Source: Metarhizobium sp964253915 (lineage in GTDB: Bacteria > Pseudomonadota > Alphaproteobacteria > Rhizobiales > Rhizobiaceae). From it: a DNA stretch of 64,000 bases. The DNA is taken from positions 62,001 to 126,000 of the forward strand of contig NZ_CAXUSG020000002.1 of assembly GCF_964253915.1 (NCBI RefSeq). Reading direction: 5' to 3'. Numbering within the stretch: position 1 is the first letter of the stretch; every line of letters starts with the position of its first letter. Positions 1 through 8,555 of this stretch are shown piece by piece. Position numbers and translations under genes: made by a program. The notes beneath the pieces are model-generated. The model searched no databases, was not told where the DNA came from, and worked only from the letters and a program-made list of their open reading frames with translations.

Positions 1-150
1 CCAACCAGTCGTCGAATCAGCCGCCGAGACTATCACAAGCCGCCGCCTTGCAACCTCTGGCACCCGCCCAACCAGCGGAGCGGCAGGCCGGACGCAATTC
101 GGCTCGCGGGCCTTGTTTCATGCCCGCGAGCCAATCTCGTTATTCCTGCC
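1..150. other. non-coding edge with a stem-loop
   Basis: No convincing gene is seen left of the RND permease stop. The short open frames here run antisense into the permease gene and have no family features. The only structure is the perfect stem-loop listed separately at 101-132. Confidence 0.5.
101..132 (-). terminator. stem-loop downstream of RND permease
   Basis: A perfect 11-bp inverted repeat (GGCTCGCGGGC and its complement) surrounds a 10-base loop, just beyond the stop codon of the leftward RND operon. It has no T-run on either strand, so it is a terminator-like or mRNA-stabilising hairpin rather than a classical intrinsic terminator. Confidence 0.5.
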
Positions 151-3100
151 TTACTCGGCAGCGATGGAGTGGGAGGAGGGGTGCTCCTCCTGGGTGTTCG
201 CCGCTTCTCTTCCGTGCTGCACCAGAGCGCGATTGCCGGCGATGCGGCGCATGATCACGTAGAACACCGGCGTCATGAAGATGCCGAAGAAGGTGACGCC
301 GATCATGCCGGCGAAGACGGCGACGCCCATGGCCTGACGCATTTCCGCCCCGGCGCCTGTGGAGATGACCAGCGGTACGACACCCATGATGAAGGCCATC
401 GAAGTCATCAGGATCGGGCGCAAGCGCAGACGGCTGGCTTCGACGGCAGCCTGCACCGGCGTTCGTCCCTCGAACTCCAGTTCACGCGCGAACTCGACGA
501 TCAAGATGGCGTTCTTGGCGGATAGTCCGACAAGGACGACGAGGCCGATCTGCGTGAAGATGTTGTTGTCGCCGCCCGTCAGCCAGATGCCGGTGAGGGC
601 TGCCAGCACGCCCATCGGCACGATCAGAATGATGGCGATCGGCAGGGTGAGGCTTTCATACTGCGCGGCCAGCACCAGATAGACAAGCAGCAACGCCAAC
701 GGGAAGACGAAGAGGCTGGAGTTGCCGGCAAGGATCTGCTGGTAGGTCAGGTCCGTCCATTCGAAATCGATACCCGGCGGCAGCGTTTCCTGGGCGATCC
801 GTTCGATGGCCGCCTGCGCCTGGCCGGAGGAGAAGCCGGGAGCCGGTCCGCCGTTGATGTCGGCGGCCAGGAAGCCGTTGTAGCGGGTGGTGCGTTCCGG
901 CCCGGTGGTGGCATCGACCTTCAGGAGTGCCGACAGCGGGATCATCTCGCCGCTCTGCGACCGCACCTTCAGCTGGCCGATGTCCTCCTGTTTGGAACGG
1001 AACTGGGCGTCAGCCTGGACACGCACGCTGTAGGTGCGACCGAAGGCGTTGAAGTCGTTGACGTAGAGTGAGCCGAGGTAGATCTGCAGCGTTTCGAAGA
1101 CATCGGTCACCGTCACGCCGAGCTGCTGCGCCTTGGCGCGGTCGAGGTCGGCATAAAGCTGCGGCACGTTGATCTGGAAGCTGGAGAACAGCCCGGCCAG
1201 TTCCGGCGTCTGGTACGCCTTGGCGAGGAAAGCCTTGGTGGCTTCGTCGAGGGCGGGATAACCGAAGCCGGCGCGATCCTCGATCTGCAGCTTGAAGCCG
1301 CCGGTCGAGCCGAGACCGTTGACCGGCGGCGGCGGGAACATGGCGATGAAGGCGTCCTGGATGACGCCGTATTTCTGGTTGAGCTGCATGGCGATGGCAT
1401 TGCCCGACAGTTCCGGCGACTTGCGGTCCTCGAAATCGTCGAGCACGGCGAAGACGATGCCGGAGTTCGAGCCGATGGTGAAACCGTTGATCGACAGGCC
1501 GGGGAAGGCCAGCGCGTTTTTGACGCCCGGCTGTGCGAGCGTGATCTCGCTCATGCGCTTGATCACCTCTTCGGTGCGATCCAGCGTGGCGCCATCGGGC
1601 AGCTGGGCGAAGCCGATGAGATATTGCTTGTCTTGCGCCGGAACGAAACCACCCGGCACGGCCGTGAAGATGCTGTAGGTGGCACCGACCAGGCCGAGAT
1701 AGACGGCCATGACGATGCTCTTGCGCGACAGAAGCCCGCCGACGCTGCGGCCGTAGCCGTTCGATGCCGCGCCGAAGGCGCGGTTGAAGCCGCGGAAGAA
1801 CCAGCCGAGCAACGCGTCCATGCCGCGGGTCAGCCAGTCCTTGGGCGCATGGTGGTCCTTCAGCAGCAGCGCGGCCAGAGCCGGCGACAGCGTCAGCGAG
1901 TTGATGGCGGAAATGACCGTCGAGATGGCGATGGTCAGGGCGAACTGCCGGTAGAACTGGCCGGAGAGGCCGGTGATGAAGGCAAGCGGCACGAAGACGG
2001 CAACCAGCACCAGCGCGATGGCGATGATCGGGCCGGAAACTTCCCGCATGGCGCGGTATGTAGCATCGCGCGGGCTCAGCCCGTTCTCGATGTTGCGCTC
2101 GACGTTTTCGACCACGACGATGGCGTCGTCGACGACGATGCCGATTGCCAGTACCAGCCCGAACAGCGTCAGCGCGTTGATCGAGAAACCGAAGACATAC
2201 ATCACCGCGAAAGTGCCGATGATCGAGACGGGGACTGCGATCAGCGGGATGATCGAGGCACGCCACGTCTGCAGGAAGAGGATGACGACGAGAACGACGA
2301 GCGCGATGGCTTCGAGCAGCGTGTCGACGACCTTGTCGATGGAAGCGCGCACGAACTTCGTGGTGTCGTAGACGATCTCGTAGCGCACGCCTTCCGGCAT
2401 GGCCAGCTGCAGCTCGCTCATGGTTTCCTGGACGGCATCCGAAATGGCGATGGCGTTCGAGCCGGGCGCCTGGAAGACCGGGATGGCCACGGCCGGGTTA
2501 CCGTCGAGCAGCGAGCGGAGGGTGTAGTCGGCTGCGCCGAGTTCGATGCGGGCGACGTCCTTCAGGCGCGTAATTGCGCCGTCGGCGCCGCTCTTGACGA
2601 TGATGTCGCCGAATTCTTCCGGAGTCTGCAGGCGGCCCTGGGCGTTGACGTTCAGCTGCATGTCGACGCCGGAAAGGCTGGGCGATGCGCCGATGATGCC
2701 GGCGGCGGCCTGGACGTTCTGCTGGCGGATGGCGTTGGTGATGTCGCTGGCGGCGAGATTGTGCTCGGCGGCCTTCTGCGGATCGATCCAGATGCGCATC
2801 GAATAGTCGCCGGCGCCGAACACCTGAACCTGGCCGACGCCTTCGATGCGGGCCAGGCGGTCCTTGATGTTCAGCGTCGCATAGTTGCGCAGGTAGGTGA
2901 GGTCATAGCGTCCGCCCGTCGAAACGAGGTGGACGACCATCATCAGGTCGGGCGAACTTTTCACCGTGGTGACGCCGAGTGCGCGGACTTCCGCCGGCAA
3001 GCGCGGTTCGGCCTGCGACACGCGGTTCTGCACCAGCTGCTGCGCCTTGTCCGGATCGGTGCCGAGCTTGAAGGTCACGGTCAGCGTCAACACGCCGTCC

Positions 3101-3357
3101 GAGGTCGCCTGGCTGGACATGTAGAGCATGTCCTCGACGCCGTTGATCTGTTCTTCCAGCGGCGTCGCCACGGTCTGGGCGATAACGGTCGGATTGGCGC
3201 CCGGATAGCTGGCGCGGACGACGATGGAAGGCGGCACGACTTCGGGATATTCCGAGATCGGCAGGGCGCGCATGCCGATCAGGCCGGCGACGACGATGAG
3301 GATCGACAGGACGGCGGCAAACACCGGTCGGTCGACAAAGAAGCGGGAAATGTTCAT
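151..3357 (-). CDS. RND multidrug efflux permease, HAE1/AcrB family
   Basis: This 1068-residue inner-membrane proton/drug antiporter has the full length of the AcrB family. It starts MNISRFFVDRPVFA, as HAE1 pumps do, with the first membrane helix at residues 10-28. The TM4 aspartate pair of the proton relay is present at D410-D411 (LAIGIVVDDAIVVVENVE), and the TM10 lysine lies in VGLSAKNAILIVEFARE near the C-terminus. Two large periplasmic porter domains separate the membrane halves. It is the last gene of a leftward operon after the adaptor and the hydrolase-like gene. No TolC-like outer-membrane gene is nearby, so the pump probably uses a channel encoded elsewhere. The substrate cannot be read from sequence. 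Confidence 0.95.
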   Translation of the reverse strand: MNISRFFVDRPVFAAVLSILIVVAGLIGMRALPISEYPEVVPPSIVVRASYPGANPTVIAQTVATPLEEQINGVEDMLYMSSQATSDGVLTLTVTFKLGTDPDKAQQLVQNRVSQAEPRLPAEVRALGVTTVKSSPDLMMVVHLVSTGGRYDLTYLRNYATLNIKDRLARIEGVGQVQVFGAGDYSMRIWIDPQKAAEHNLAASDITNAIRQQNVQAAAGIIGASPSLSGVDMQLNVNAQGRLQTPEEFGDIIVKSGADGAITRLKDVARIELGAADYTLRSLLDGNPAVAIPVFQAPGSNAIAISDAVQETMSELQLAMPEGVRYEIVYDTTKFVRASIDKVVDTLLEAIALVVLVVILFLQTWRASIIPLIAVPVSIIGTFAVMYVFGFSINALTLFGLVLAIGIVVDDAIVVVENVERNIENGLSPRDATYRAMREVSGPIIAIALVLVAVFVPLAFITGLSGQFYRQFALTIAISTVISAINSLTLSPALAALLLKDHHAPKDWLTRGMDALLGWFFRGFNRAFGAASNGYGRSVGGLLSRKSIVMAVYLGLVGATYSIFTAVPGGFVPAQDKQYLIGFAQLPDGATLDRTEEVIKRMSEITLAQPGVKNALAFPGLSINGFTIGSNSGIVFAVLDDFEDRKSPELSGNAIAMQLNQKYGVIQDAFIAMFPPPPVNGLGSTGGFKLQIEDRAGFGYPALDEATKAFLAKAYQTPELAGLFSSFQINVPQLYADLDRAKAQQLGVTVTDVFETLQIYLGSLYVNDFNAFGRTYSVRVQADAQFRSKQEDIGQLKVRSQSGEMIPLSALLKVDATTGPERTTRYNGFLAADINGGPAPGFSSGQAQAAIERIAQETLPPGIDFEWTDLTYQQILAGNSSLFVFPLALLLVYLVLAAQYESLTLPIAIILIVPMGVLAALTGIWLTGGDNNIFTQIGLVVLVGLSAKNAILIVEFARELEFEGRTPVQAAVEASRLRLRPILMTSMAFIMGVVPLVISTGAGAEMRQAMGVAVFAGMIGVTFFGIFMTPVFYVIMRRIAGNRALVQHGREAANTQEEHPSSHSIAAE

Positions 3358-3474
3358 TTTCGTCCCCCTCGGGGTTGAACGATGGCGTAAGCCGGCCCGG
3401 CGCCCGAAACGTCGTTCGGGCGCTGCACAAACCGGATGTCTTTGTTGCTGCCGGCGGCGGGCCGCCGGATATTT

Positions 3475-4659
3475 TTACTGCTGGGCGACCTGGCCTTCGG
3501 TCTGCGGCAGAACGACCGCGCCGGGGCGGATACGCTGCAGGCCGCTGACGACGATCTTGTCGCCGGCTTCCAGACCCTTCTCGACGATACGCTTGTCGTC
3601 CACCTTGGCGCCGAGCTCGACCTGACGGTAGTTGGCGGTGTTGTTGGCGTCGACGACGAAGACGAATTTTTTATCCTGGTCCGTGCCGATGGCTCGCTCG
3701 CTGATTGTCAGCCGTTCGCTGGCGTTCGGCTCACCCAAACGGATGCGGACGAACTGGCCTGGGATCAGCAACCCACCGGGATTGTCGAAGACGGCGCGGA
3801 CGCGGATGGTGCCGCTTGCCGCGTCCACCTCGTTGTCGATGAGCTGCAGCTTGCCGCGGATCGGCGCGACCTTCTCGGCCAGCGTGGTGATTTCGACCGG
3901 AACGGTCTCGATCGCCGGCACGCCGGAGGGCGAGGGCAGGGCGGCGAGCGTTTTTGCCACCAGTTCCTCGTTGACGTTGAAGCTGGCATAGATCGGGTCG
4001 ATGGAAACCAGTGTCGTCAGGGCTGGCGATGCCGAACCAGCGGCAACCAGGTTGCCGACGGTGATTTCCAGCTTGCCGACGCGGCCGGCGATTGGTGCGC
4101 GGATTTCGGTATAGCCGAGATCGAGCTGCGCCACCTTGAGCGCCGCGACGGCGGCCTGGCGGGCGGCAGTCGCTTCGCTGAAGGCGCTTTGCCGCTGGGC
4201 GAAATCGCTTTTCGAGATGGTGCTCTTCGACGAAAGCACCTTGCCGCGTTCGAGTTCGGCGGTGGCGAGGTCGAGGCGGGCCTGGGCGGAGGCCACCTGG
4301 CTTTCCGCCTGGGCGACGGCCGCTTCATAAGGCGCCGGATCGATGGTCACGAGGAGATCGCCAACCTTCACCAGGCCGCCTTCGCGAAAATGTACGGACT
4401 GGATGGCGCCGGCAACGCGGGAGCGAAGCTCGACGCGATCGACCGCTTCCAGCCTTCCGGAAAATTCCTGCCAGGTCGAGACATTGTGCGGTTCGACGGT
4501 GGCGACCGTAACGGGCACGGCCGGAACCTGCGCGGCCTGTTCCGACTGCGCGGCAATCGCGCCGCCGGGCAGGTCCAGATAGGTGCCTGCGGCGATTGCA
4601 GAGACGACAATGCCCATGCCGGTGCCCAACAGGGCCCAGCGCGTCTTTTTCGACGTCAT
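3475..4659 (-). CDS. RND periplasmic adaptor (membrane fusion protein)
   Basis: This 394-residue HlyD/AcrA-type adaptor links the RND permease at 151-3357 to an outer-membrane channel. The start chosen is the ATG at 4659, which has AAGGAGAG eight bases upstream; a longer reading frame adds 13 residues without a better ribosome site. The N-terminus has one hydrophobic segment (WALLGTGMGIVVSAIAAGTY) that serves as anchor or uncleaved signal and lacks a lipobox cysteine. Next come the lipoyl half-motif (GRLEAVDRVELRSRVAG), an alpha-helical hairpin rich in Ala/Gln/Glu, the second lipoyl half (IRAPIAGRVGKLEITVGNLV) and the beta-barrel domain. A 117-bp gap separates it from the permease. Confidence 0.93.
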   Translation of the reverse strand: MTSKKTRWALLGTGMGIVVSAIAAGTYLDLPGGAIAAQSEQAAQVPAVPVTVATVEPHNVSTWQEFSGRLEAVDRVELRSRVAGAIQSVHFREGGLVKVGDLLVTIDPAPYEAAVAQAESQVASAQARLDLATAELERGKVLSSKSTISKSDFAQRQSAFSEATAARQAAVAALKVAQLDLGYTEIRAPIAGRVGKLEITVGNLVAAGSASPALTTLVSIDPIYASFNVNEELVAKTLAALPSPSGVPAIETVPVEITTLAEKVAPIRGKLQLIDNEVDAASGTIRVRAVFDNPGGLLIPGQFVRIRLGEPNASERLTISERAIGTDQDKKFVFVVDANNTANYRQVELGAKVDDKRIVEKGLEAGDKIVVSGLQRIRPGAVVLPQTEGQVAQQ

Positions 4660-4716
4660 GATGTACTCTCCTTGGCTCGGGAGGGAGCCTTCAAACAATC
4701 TCGGATAGACTATATT

Positions 4717-5514
4717 TCAATGTTTCAGCTTGCTGGAGAAGGCAGCGAACCCGTCGCAAACGACGTCGATCCAGGCTCCGCCTTCGCCCTTGTACATGTC
4801 CGTCCAGCCTTGGCCGGCGGTTAAAATCTTCTGTTCCACTGTCACGCCGGCCTCGGCCATGCGTTGTGCATAACCGAGTGCCTCATCCCGCAGCGGATCG
4901 TCCTCGGCCGTCATCACCAGCGCCGGTGCGACGCCGGCCAGCCTCGAACAGAGGCAAGGCGCGGCGTAAGGATGCGAAAAGCCGCAGGCCGACTTCAGGT
5001 AATGGCTCCAGCCTTCCGACCAGCGTTGCAGCATGCCGATCTCGCTTGCCTTGCGGAACGAACCCGATGTCATCAGCGGATCGATCATCGGCGACAGCAG
5101 CAATTGGCCGGCCAACTGGCCGGGAATCTGGTCACGCGCCTTCAGGGCGACACCGGCGGCGATGTTGCCCCCGGCTTCCTGTCCGGCAACGAACAGCGAT
5201 GACTTGGCGCTGCCGAAAAGCTTGCGCCGGTTGCTCAGGCAACTCAGCACCTTGAAGACATATTCCATGGCCTGCGGAAAGGTGTTGCGCACCTCTCCAC
5301 CATAATCGGCCTCGACGACGACGGCACCGCGATTTGCGAGCGCCCGTGCCACCGGACTTTCGGTTGCCGGTAGCGGCGACTGCTGGAACGCGCCGCCACC
5401 GAGATAAAGCACCAGCGGCGGCGTCTTGAGGCGGGCAGCGCCTTCATAAATGCGGACGGACGGCATAGGTTTTGCCGAATCGTCGATCGCCATGTCCTGC
5501 CACGTCGCCTGCAT
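4717..5514 (-). CDS. alpha/beta-hydrolase-like protein lacking catalytic residues
   Basis: This 265-residue protein has the layout of the HSL/alpha/beta-hydrolase-3 esterases. The start is the ATG at 5514 (MQATWQDMA); the upstream extension of the frame would run through the divergent promoter and the LysR gene. The usual HGGG oxyanion motif reads YLGGGAF. The nucleophile elbow GDSAGG reads GQEAGGN, so serine is replaced by glutamate. The acid is kept in EDDPLRDE, and the expected HGF histidine is glutamine (AGQGW). The loss of both serine and histidine suggests a binding or sensing protein, not an esterase. It is the first gene of the leftward operon with the RND adaptor and permease, 57 bp ahead of the adaptor. 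Confidence 0.8.
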   Translation of the reverse strand: MQATWQDMAIDDSAKPMPSVRIYEGAARLKTPPLVLYLGGGAFQQSPLPATESPVARALANRGAVVVEADYGGEVRNTFPQAMEYVFKVLSCLSNRRKLFGSAKSSLFVAGQEAGGNIAAGVALKARDQIPGQLAGQLLLSPMIDPLMTSGSFRKASEIGMLQRWSEGWSHYLKSACGFSHPYAAPCLCSRLAGVAPALVMTAEDDPLRDEALGYAQRMAEAGVTVEQKILTAGQGWTDMYKGEGGAWIDVVCDGFAAFSSKLKH

Positions 5515-5528
5515 CGTCGTTTCCCGGC

Positions 5529-5546
5529 GTTGTACCCATATACAAC
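5529..5546. promoter_or_regulatory. inverted repeat in divergent promoter, candidate operator
   Basis: GTTGTA-N6-TACAAC lies 14 bases upstream of the hydrolase-like gene start, in the AT-rich 139-bp gap shared with the divergent LysR gene. Position and symmetry fit an operator for the LysR regulator or another factor controlling the efflux operon. No binding data can be inferred. Confidence 0.45.
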
Positions 5547-5653
5547 ACATCTGGTTTTTTATATTATTGTACGATCCAAAACGCACAAGTCTGCCGTTCT
5601 TGATAACTCTGTTCGGAAAATCGGGATAATGGTGCGTCGCACAAGGAGAGGCT

Positions 5654-6610
5654 ATGGACCAGCTTTCGGCAATGCGCACATTCGTGCGGGTGGTGGAGAC
5701 CGGCAATTTTACCCGTGCCGCTGCCGCGCTTTCCATTCCCAAGACCACCGTGACCAATCTGGTGCAGGCGCTGGAAGCGCATCTGCGGACCCGGCTGCTG
5801 AACCGCACGACACGGCGGGTGACGGTGACCACGGATGGGGCGCTCTACTACGAACGGGCTGTGCAGATCCTTTCGGAACTGGATGAACTGGATGGCAGCC
5901 TGACGAATTCCCAGGCCCAGCCCTCCGGCCGGTTGCGGGTGGAGATGGCAGGCGCTTTTGCCGATACGCTCGTCATCCCGTCGCTCTGCGATTTCTATCT
6001 GCGGTATCCGCAGATTCAGCTGGATATCGGTGTCGGCGACCGGCTTGTCGACTATCTTGCCGAAAACGTCGATTGCGCCTTGCGTGGCGGCACGCCGACG
6101 GACCAGTCGCTGGTGACGCGCAAGGTCGGCGAAATCAAGCTTTCCTGTTACGCGGCGCCGCTCTACCTGGAGAAATTCGGCATGCCGCAGCATCCTCTCG
6201 ACCTGATGACCAGCCATTTCTGCGTCGGTTACCTGATGGTGCCGTCCGGAAAGATTTTCACGATGGATTTCCAGCGCGGCGACGAATTGCACGAGATCGA
6301 GCCGCGTTACGTCGTCTCCGTCAACGATAGCAGAACCTATGTGAAGGCGGCGATTGCCGGCATGGGCGTGGCGATTTCCGCGCCCTATTTTGTCAAGGAG
6401 GCTGTGGAAAAGGGCGAACTCGTACCAGTCCTCACCGATTGGCAGTGTGAATCCATTCCGCTGAACATCGTCTATCCGCGCACCCGCCACCTCAGCAACA
6501 AGGTGCGCGTATTTGTCGACTGGCTGGTGAAACTGGTCCACGATCTGGACAAGGATTCGCCCGTTGAGGAGCAGTTCGCGCCGGCGCCGGCGAAAATGCA
6601 AAGACGGTAG
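5654..6610 (+). CDS. LysR-family transcriptional regulator, divergent to RND operon
   Basis: This 318-residue LysR regulator has an N-terminal winged helix-turn-helix at residues 1-60 (MRTFVRVVETGNFTRAAAAL, then IPKTTVTNLVQALE and RLLNRTTRRVTVT) and a C-terminal effector-binding domain of the CrgA/AaeR type (SGRLRVEMAGAFADT onward). AAGGAGAG precedes the ATG by six bases. It is transcribed away from the hydrolase/adaptor/RND operon with a 139-bp gap, the usual arrangement for a LysR protein that controls its neighbour. Its ligand is unknown, presumably a pump substrate. Confidence 0.93.
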   Translation: MDQLSAMRTFVRVVETGNFTRAAAALSIPKTTVTNLVQALEAHLRTRLLNRTTRRVTVTTDGALYYERAVQILSELDELDGSLTNSQAQPSGRLRVEMAGAFADTLVIPSLCDFYLRYPQIQLDIGVGDRLVDYLAENVDCALRGGTPTDQSLVTRKVGEIKLSCYAAPLYLEKFGMPQHPLDLMTSHFCVGYLMVPSGKIFTMDFQRGDELHEIEPRYVVSVNDSRTYVKAAIAGMGVAISAPYFVKEAVEKGELVPVLTDWQCESIPLNIVYPRTRHLSNKVRVFVDWLVKLVHDLDKDSPVEEQFAPAPAKMQRR

Positions 6611-6626
6611 CCGCCCAGAGCCGGCA

Positions 6627-6651
6627 TTTGCCGCCGCGGCCATGCGGCAAA
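6627..6651 (+). terminator. stem-loop after LysR gene
   Basis: TTTGCCGC and GCGGCAAA form an 8-bp perfect stem with a 9-base loop, 17 bases after the LysR stop codon. It is a candidate terminator but has no T-run. Confidence 0.4.
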
Positions 6652-6743
6652 CGGCCCCATCTGCCCTCAAAATGACGGCTGCGCCGGGCACGGTACTTTT
6701 CATCGTCACGTTTCGTTGATAATCCTTGGGATCAGGAGCGCCG

Positions 6744-7136
6744 ATGAAAAAGCAACTGCAACAATTGAGACTGGCCGTGGTGACGATTGTCGCCATCTGC
6801 CTGCTCGTTGTCCAGGCAGCCATCGGATCTTTTGCGCTCGCCGCTGCCGTCAATTTGCCCACCGTCGATTATTTCGGCAACCCGCTTTGCATCGAGAGCA
6901 TGCAAGACGAAAACGGCGATCCTGCCCATGACACCGGCCATGCCGCACTCCCGGATTGCTGCACCGTCAGCTGCAGCATGCATGTCGGCCTGGCATTGCC
7001 GGCCGAGAGCGCCAGTTTCCTGCTCAATCCCCTGACGGTATCGTCCGGGACAACACCGGAGCGTTATGAAACTGCCCCGCGCCTGACGCTGGATTACCTG
7101 CCAGCCCACCCCCGCGCGCCTCCTGTTGCTGCGTAA
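6744..7136 (+). CDS. small exported Cys/His-rich protein, DUF2946-like
   Basis: This 130-residue protein has an N-terminal hydrophobic segment (residues 8-32, signal peptide or anchor). A metal-ligand-rich stretch follows: HDTGHAALPDCCTVSCSMH, with three cysteines and three histidines. The start is the ATG at 6744 with AGGAG six bases upstream. Similar short proteins occur next to copper chaperones in rhizobia and are often labelled DUF2946. Here it is the first gene of the copper cluster, 88 bp before the PCuAC gene. A periplasmic copper-binding role is inferred from ligands and context; no enzymatic domain is seen. Confidence 0.7.
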   Translation: MKKQLQQLRLAVVTIVAICLLVVQAAIGSFALAAAVNLPTVDYFGNPLCIESMQDENGDPAHDTGHAALPDCCTVSCSMHVGLALPAESASFLLNPLTVSSGTTPERYETAPRLTLDYLPAHPRAPPVAA

Positions 7137-7224
7137 ACACCAGATCTGAGATCGGTCCGCGATCTCGCGTGTTTACTCGATACGCTGCTGCGATGTTTGT
7201 CGTGGCTGCTGCAGGAGAATGAAA

Positions 7225-7722
7225 ATGATTGTTTCCCGATTCGTTTTGGCGAAAACCGGCTTGCTGGCAGCTCTTTTGGCGCTGGCGCCGGCTGCCGTTT
7301 CCCAGGTCCAGGCCCATGAGTTCAAGGCCGGCAATATCGAAGTTGTCCATCCCTGGTCGCGGGCAACCCCGCCGGGCGCCAAGGTGGCGGCAGGATACGT
7401 GACCATCAAGAACACCGGTTCGGAACCGGATCGCCTGGTCTCCGTTACCGGCGATATCGCCGAGAAGACCGAAGTCCATGAGATGGCCGTCAACGGCGAA
7501 GGCGTCATGACGATGCGGCCGGTTCCTGAGGGTGTGGAAATTCCGGCCGGTGGAGAAGTGGAGCTCAAGCCGGGCTCTTTCCACATCATGTTCATGGGCC
7601 TGAACCGCCATGCCAAGGAAGGCGAGAGCTTTTCCGGTACGCTGACCTTCGAAAAGGCGGGCAGCGTCACGGTTGAGTATTCCGTCGACAAGCAGGGCAC
7701 CACCGGCGGCCACGGCGGCTGA
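7225..7722 (+). CDS. PCuAC-type periplasmic copper(I) chaperone (DUF461)
   Basis: This protein of about 165 residues has a signal peptide ending near VQAHEF and a cupredoxin-like PCuAC domain. The family ligand pattern H(M)x10Mx21HxM is visible, with HEM, then VMTM, and finally SFHIMFM. PCuAC proteins carry Cu(I) in the periplasm and help load the CuA or CuB sites of cytochrome oxidase with Sco-type partners. The ATG at 7225 is preferred because AGGAG sits seven bases upstream; the in-frame ATG at 7219 overlaps that site too closely. The tail ends GGHGG. It lies between the Cys/His-rich gene and the DUF1775 gene. Confidence 0.92.
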   Translation: MIVSRFVLAKTGLLAALLALAPAAVSQVQAHEFKAGNIEVVHPWSRATPPGAKVAAGYVTIKNTGSEPDRLVSVTGDIAEKTEVHEMAVNGEGVMTMRPVPEGVEIPAGGEVELKPGSFHIMFMGLNRHAKEGESFSGTLTFEKAGSVTVEYSVDKQGTTGGHGG

Positions 7723-7751
7723 TCTATCTCACCGAAATACCGGGCTGACGC

Positions 7752-7769
7752 CGACGGTCTCGACCGTCG
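7752..7769. terminator. palindrome after PCuAC gene
   Basis: CGACGGTC-TC-GACCGTCG gives 8-bp arms with a 2-base centre, 30 bases after the PCuAC stop and inside the 242-bp gap before the DUF1775 gene. It may act as a terminator-like hairpin or as a protein-binding dyad; there is no T-run. Confidence 0.3.
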
Positions 7770-7964
7770 ATGCGGTGATGCTGAACGGGACGACAAGCGG
7801 TTTTCCGCAATCGTGACCGGCAGCGGAACCGTGTGAGCCCGCCCGGAAAACGCCCGCATTTCCGAGCCGCTGCAACGGCAAGGTCGCATGCAGGACAATC
7901 TCGAAAATTCACGGAATTTCGCCGGCAGGGGGCTGGCGATGCAACAATCGATGGAGAGTGGAAA

Positions 7965-8495
7965 ATGTTCAAGAAAACGATGATGACGCTTGCCGCAGTG
8001 GCGCTTGGCGCCGGTACGGCCTCGGCGCATGTGTCGATCCAGGTGAAGGAAGCGCCTGTCGGCTCGACCTACAAGGTGGTGCTGCAGGTGCCGCACGGTT
8101 GCGAAGGCAAGCCGACGAATGTCCTGCGCGTCCAGATCCCGGAAGGGGTGATCGCCGTCAAGCCGCAGCCCAAGGCCGGCTGGAAACTGGAGAAGGTCAG
8201 GGGCGCCTATGCCAAGTCCTACGATTATTACGGCACGCCGACCAGCGAAGGCGTCAAGGAAGTCGTCTGGAGTGGCGGCAGCCTGGCGGACGACGAATAT
8301 GACGAGTTTGCATTCCGCGTTTATCTCACCAAGGATCTGAAGGTCGGTGAAACCCTGTATTTCCCAACCGTGCAGGAGTGCTCAGAAGGTCTCGCTGAAC
8401 GCTGGATCGAAATCCCGGCCGCCGGCCAGTCTGCCGACGATCTCGAATTGCCGGCACCGGGCGTAAAATTGCTCGAAGCCACGGGCGGTCACTAA
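7965..8495 (+). CDS. YcnI-like DUF1775 copper-binding protein
   Basis: This 176-residue exported protein has signal peptide MFKKTMMTLAAVALGAGTASA, and cleavage leaves His as residue 1 (HVSIQVKEAP). In the DUF1775/YcnI family this N-terminal histidine with an acidic residue and tryptophan binds copper. The domain body is conserved (GSTYKVVLQVPHGCEGKPT, YKVV, and PTVQECSEG near the C-terminus). The ATG at 7965 is used because it begins the signal peptide and has GGAGAG upstream; the longer frame is not plausible. It sits between PCuAC and CopCD, the usual order in proteobacterial copper-delivery clusters. Confidence 0.9.
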   Translation: MFKKTMMTLAAVALGAGTASAHVSIQVKEAPVGSTYKVVLQVPHGCEGKPTNVLRVQIPEGVIAVKPQPKAGWKLEKVRGAYAKSYDYYGTPTSEGVKEVVWSGGSLADDEYDEFAFRVYLTKDLKVGETLYFPTVQECSEGLAERWIEIPAAGQSADDLELPAPGVKLLEATGGH

Positions 8496-8502
8496 TCTAT
8501 CG

Positions 8503-8528
8503 GCCGGCGCCTTCGCAAAGGCGCCGGC
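8503..8528. terminator. strong stem-loop between DUF1775 and copCD genes
   Basis: GCCGGCGCCTT and its exact complement form an 11-bp stem with a 4-base loop (CGCA), followed by TTGCTTCTC. It ends 27 bases before the copCD start. It could lower read-through into copCD or protect the 3' end of the upstream mRNA. Confidence 0.5.
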
Positions 8529-8555
8529 TTGCTTCTCGATGTTTCGGAGATACGG

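Noticed and set aside
1624..3378. 584-codon plus-strand frame over the RND permease
   Set aside because: Antisense shadow of the permease; composition is Asp/Arg/His-rich and no family motif is present.
5515..5832. N-terminal extension of the hydrolase-like frame
   Set aside because: It would cover the divergent promoter and the first 60 codons of the LysR gene; the translated part has no family similarity.
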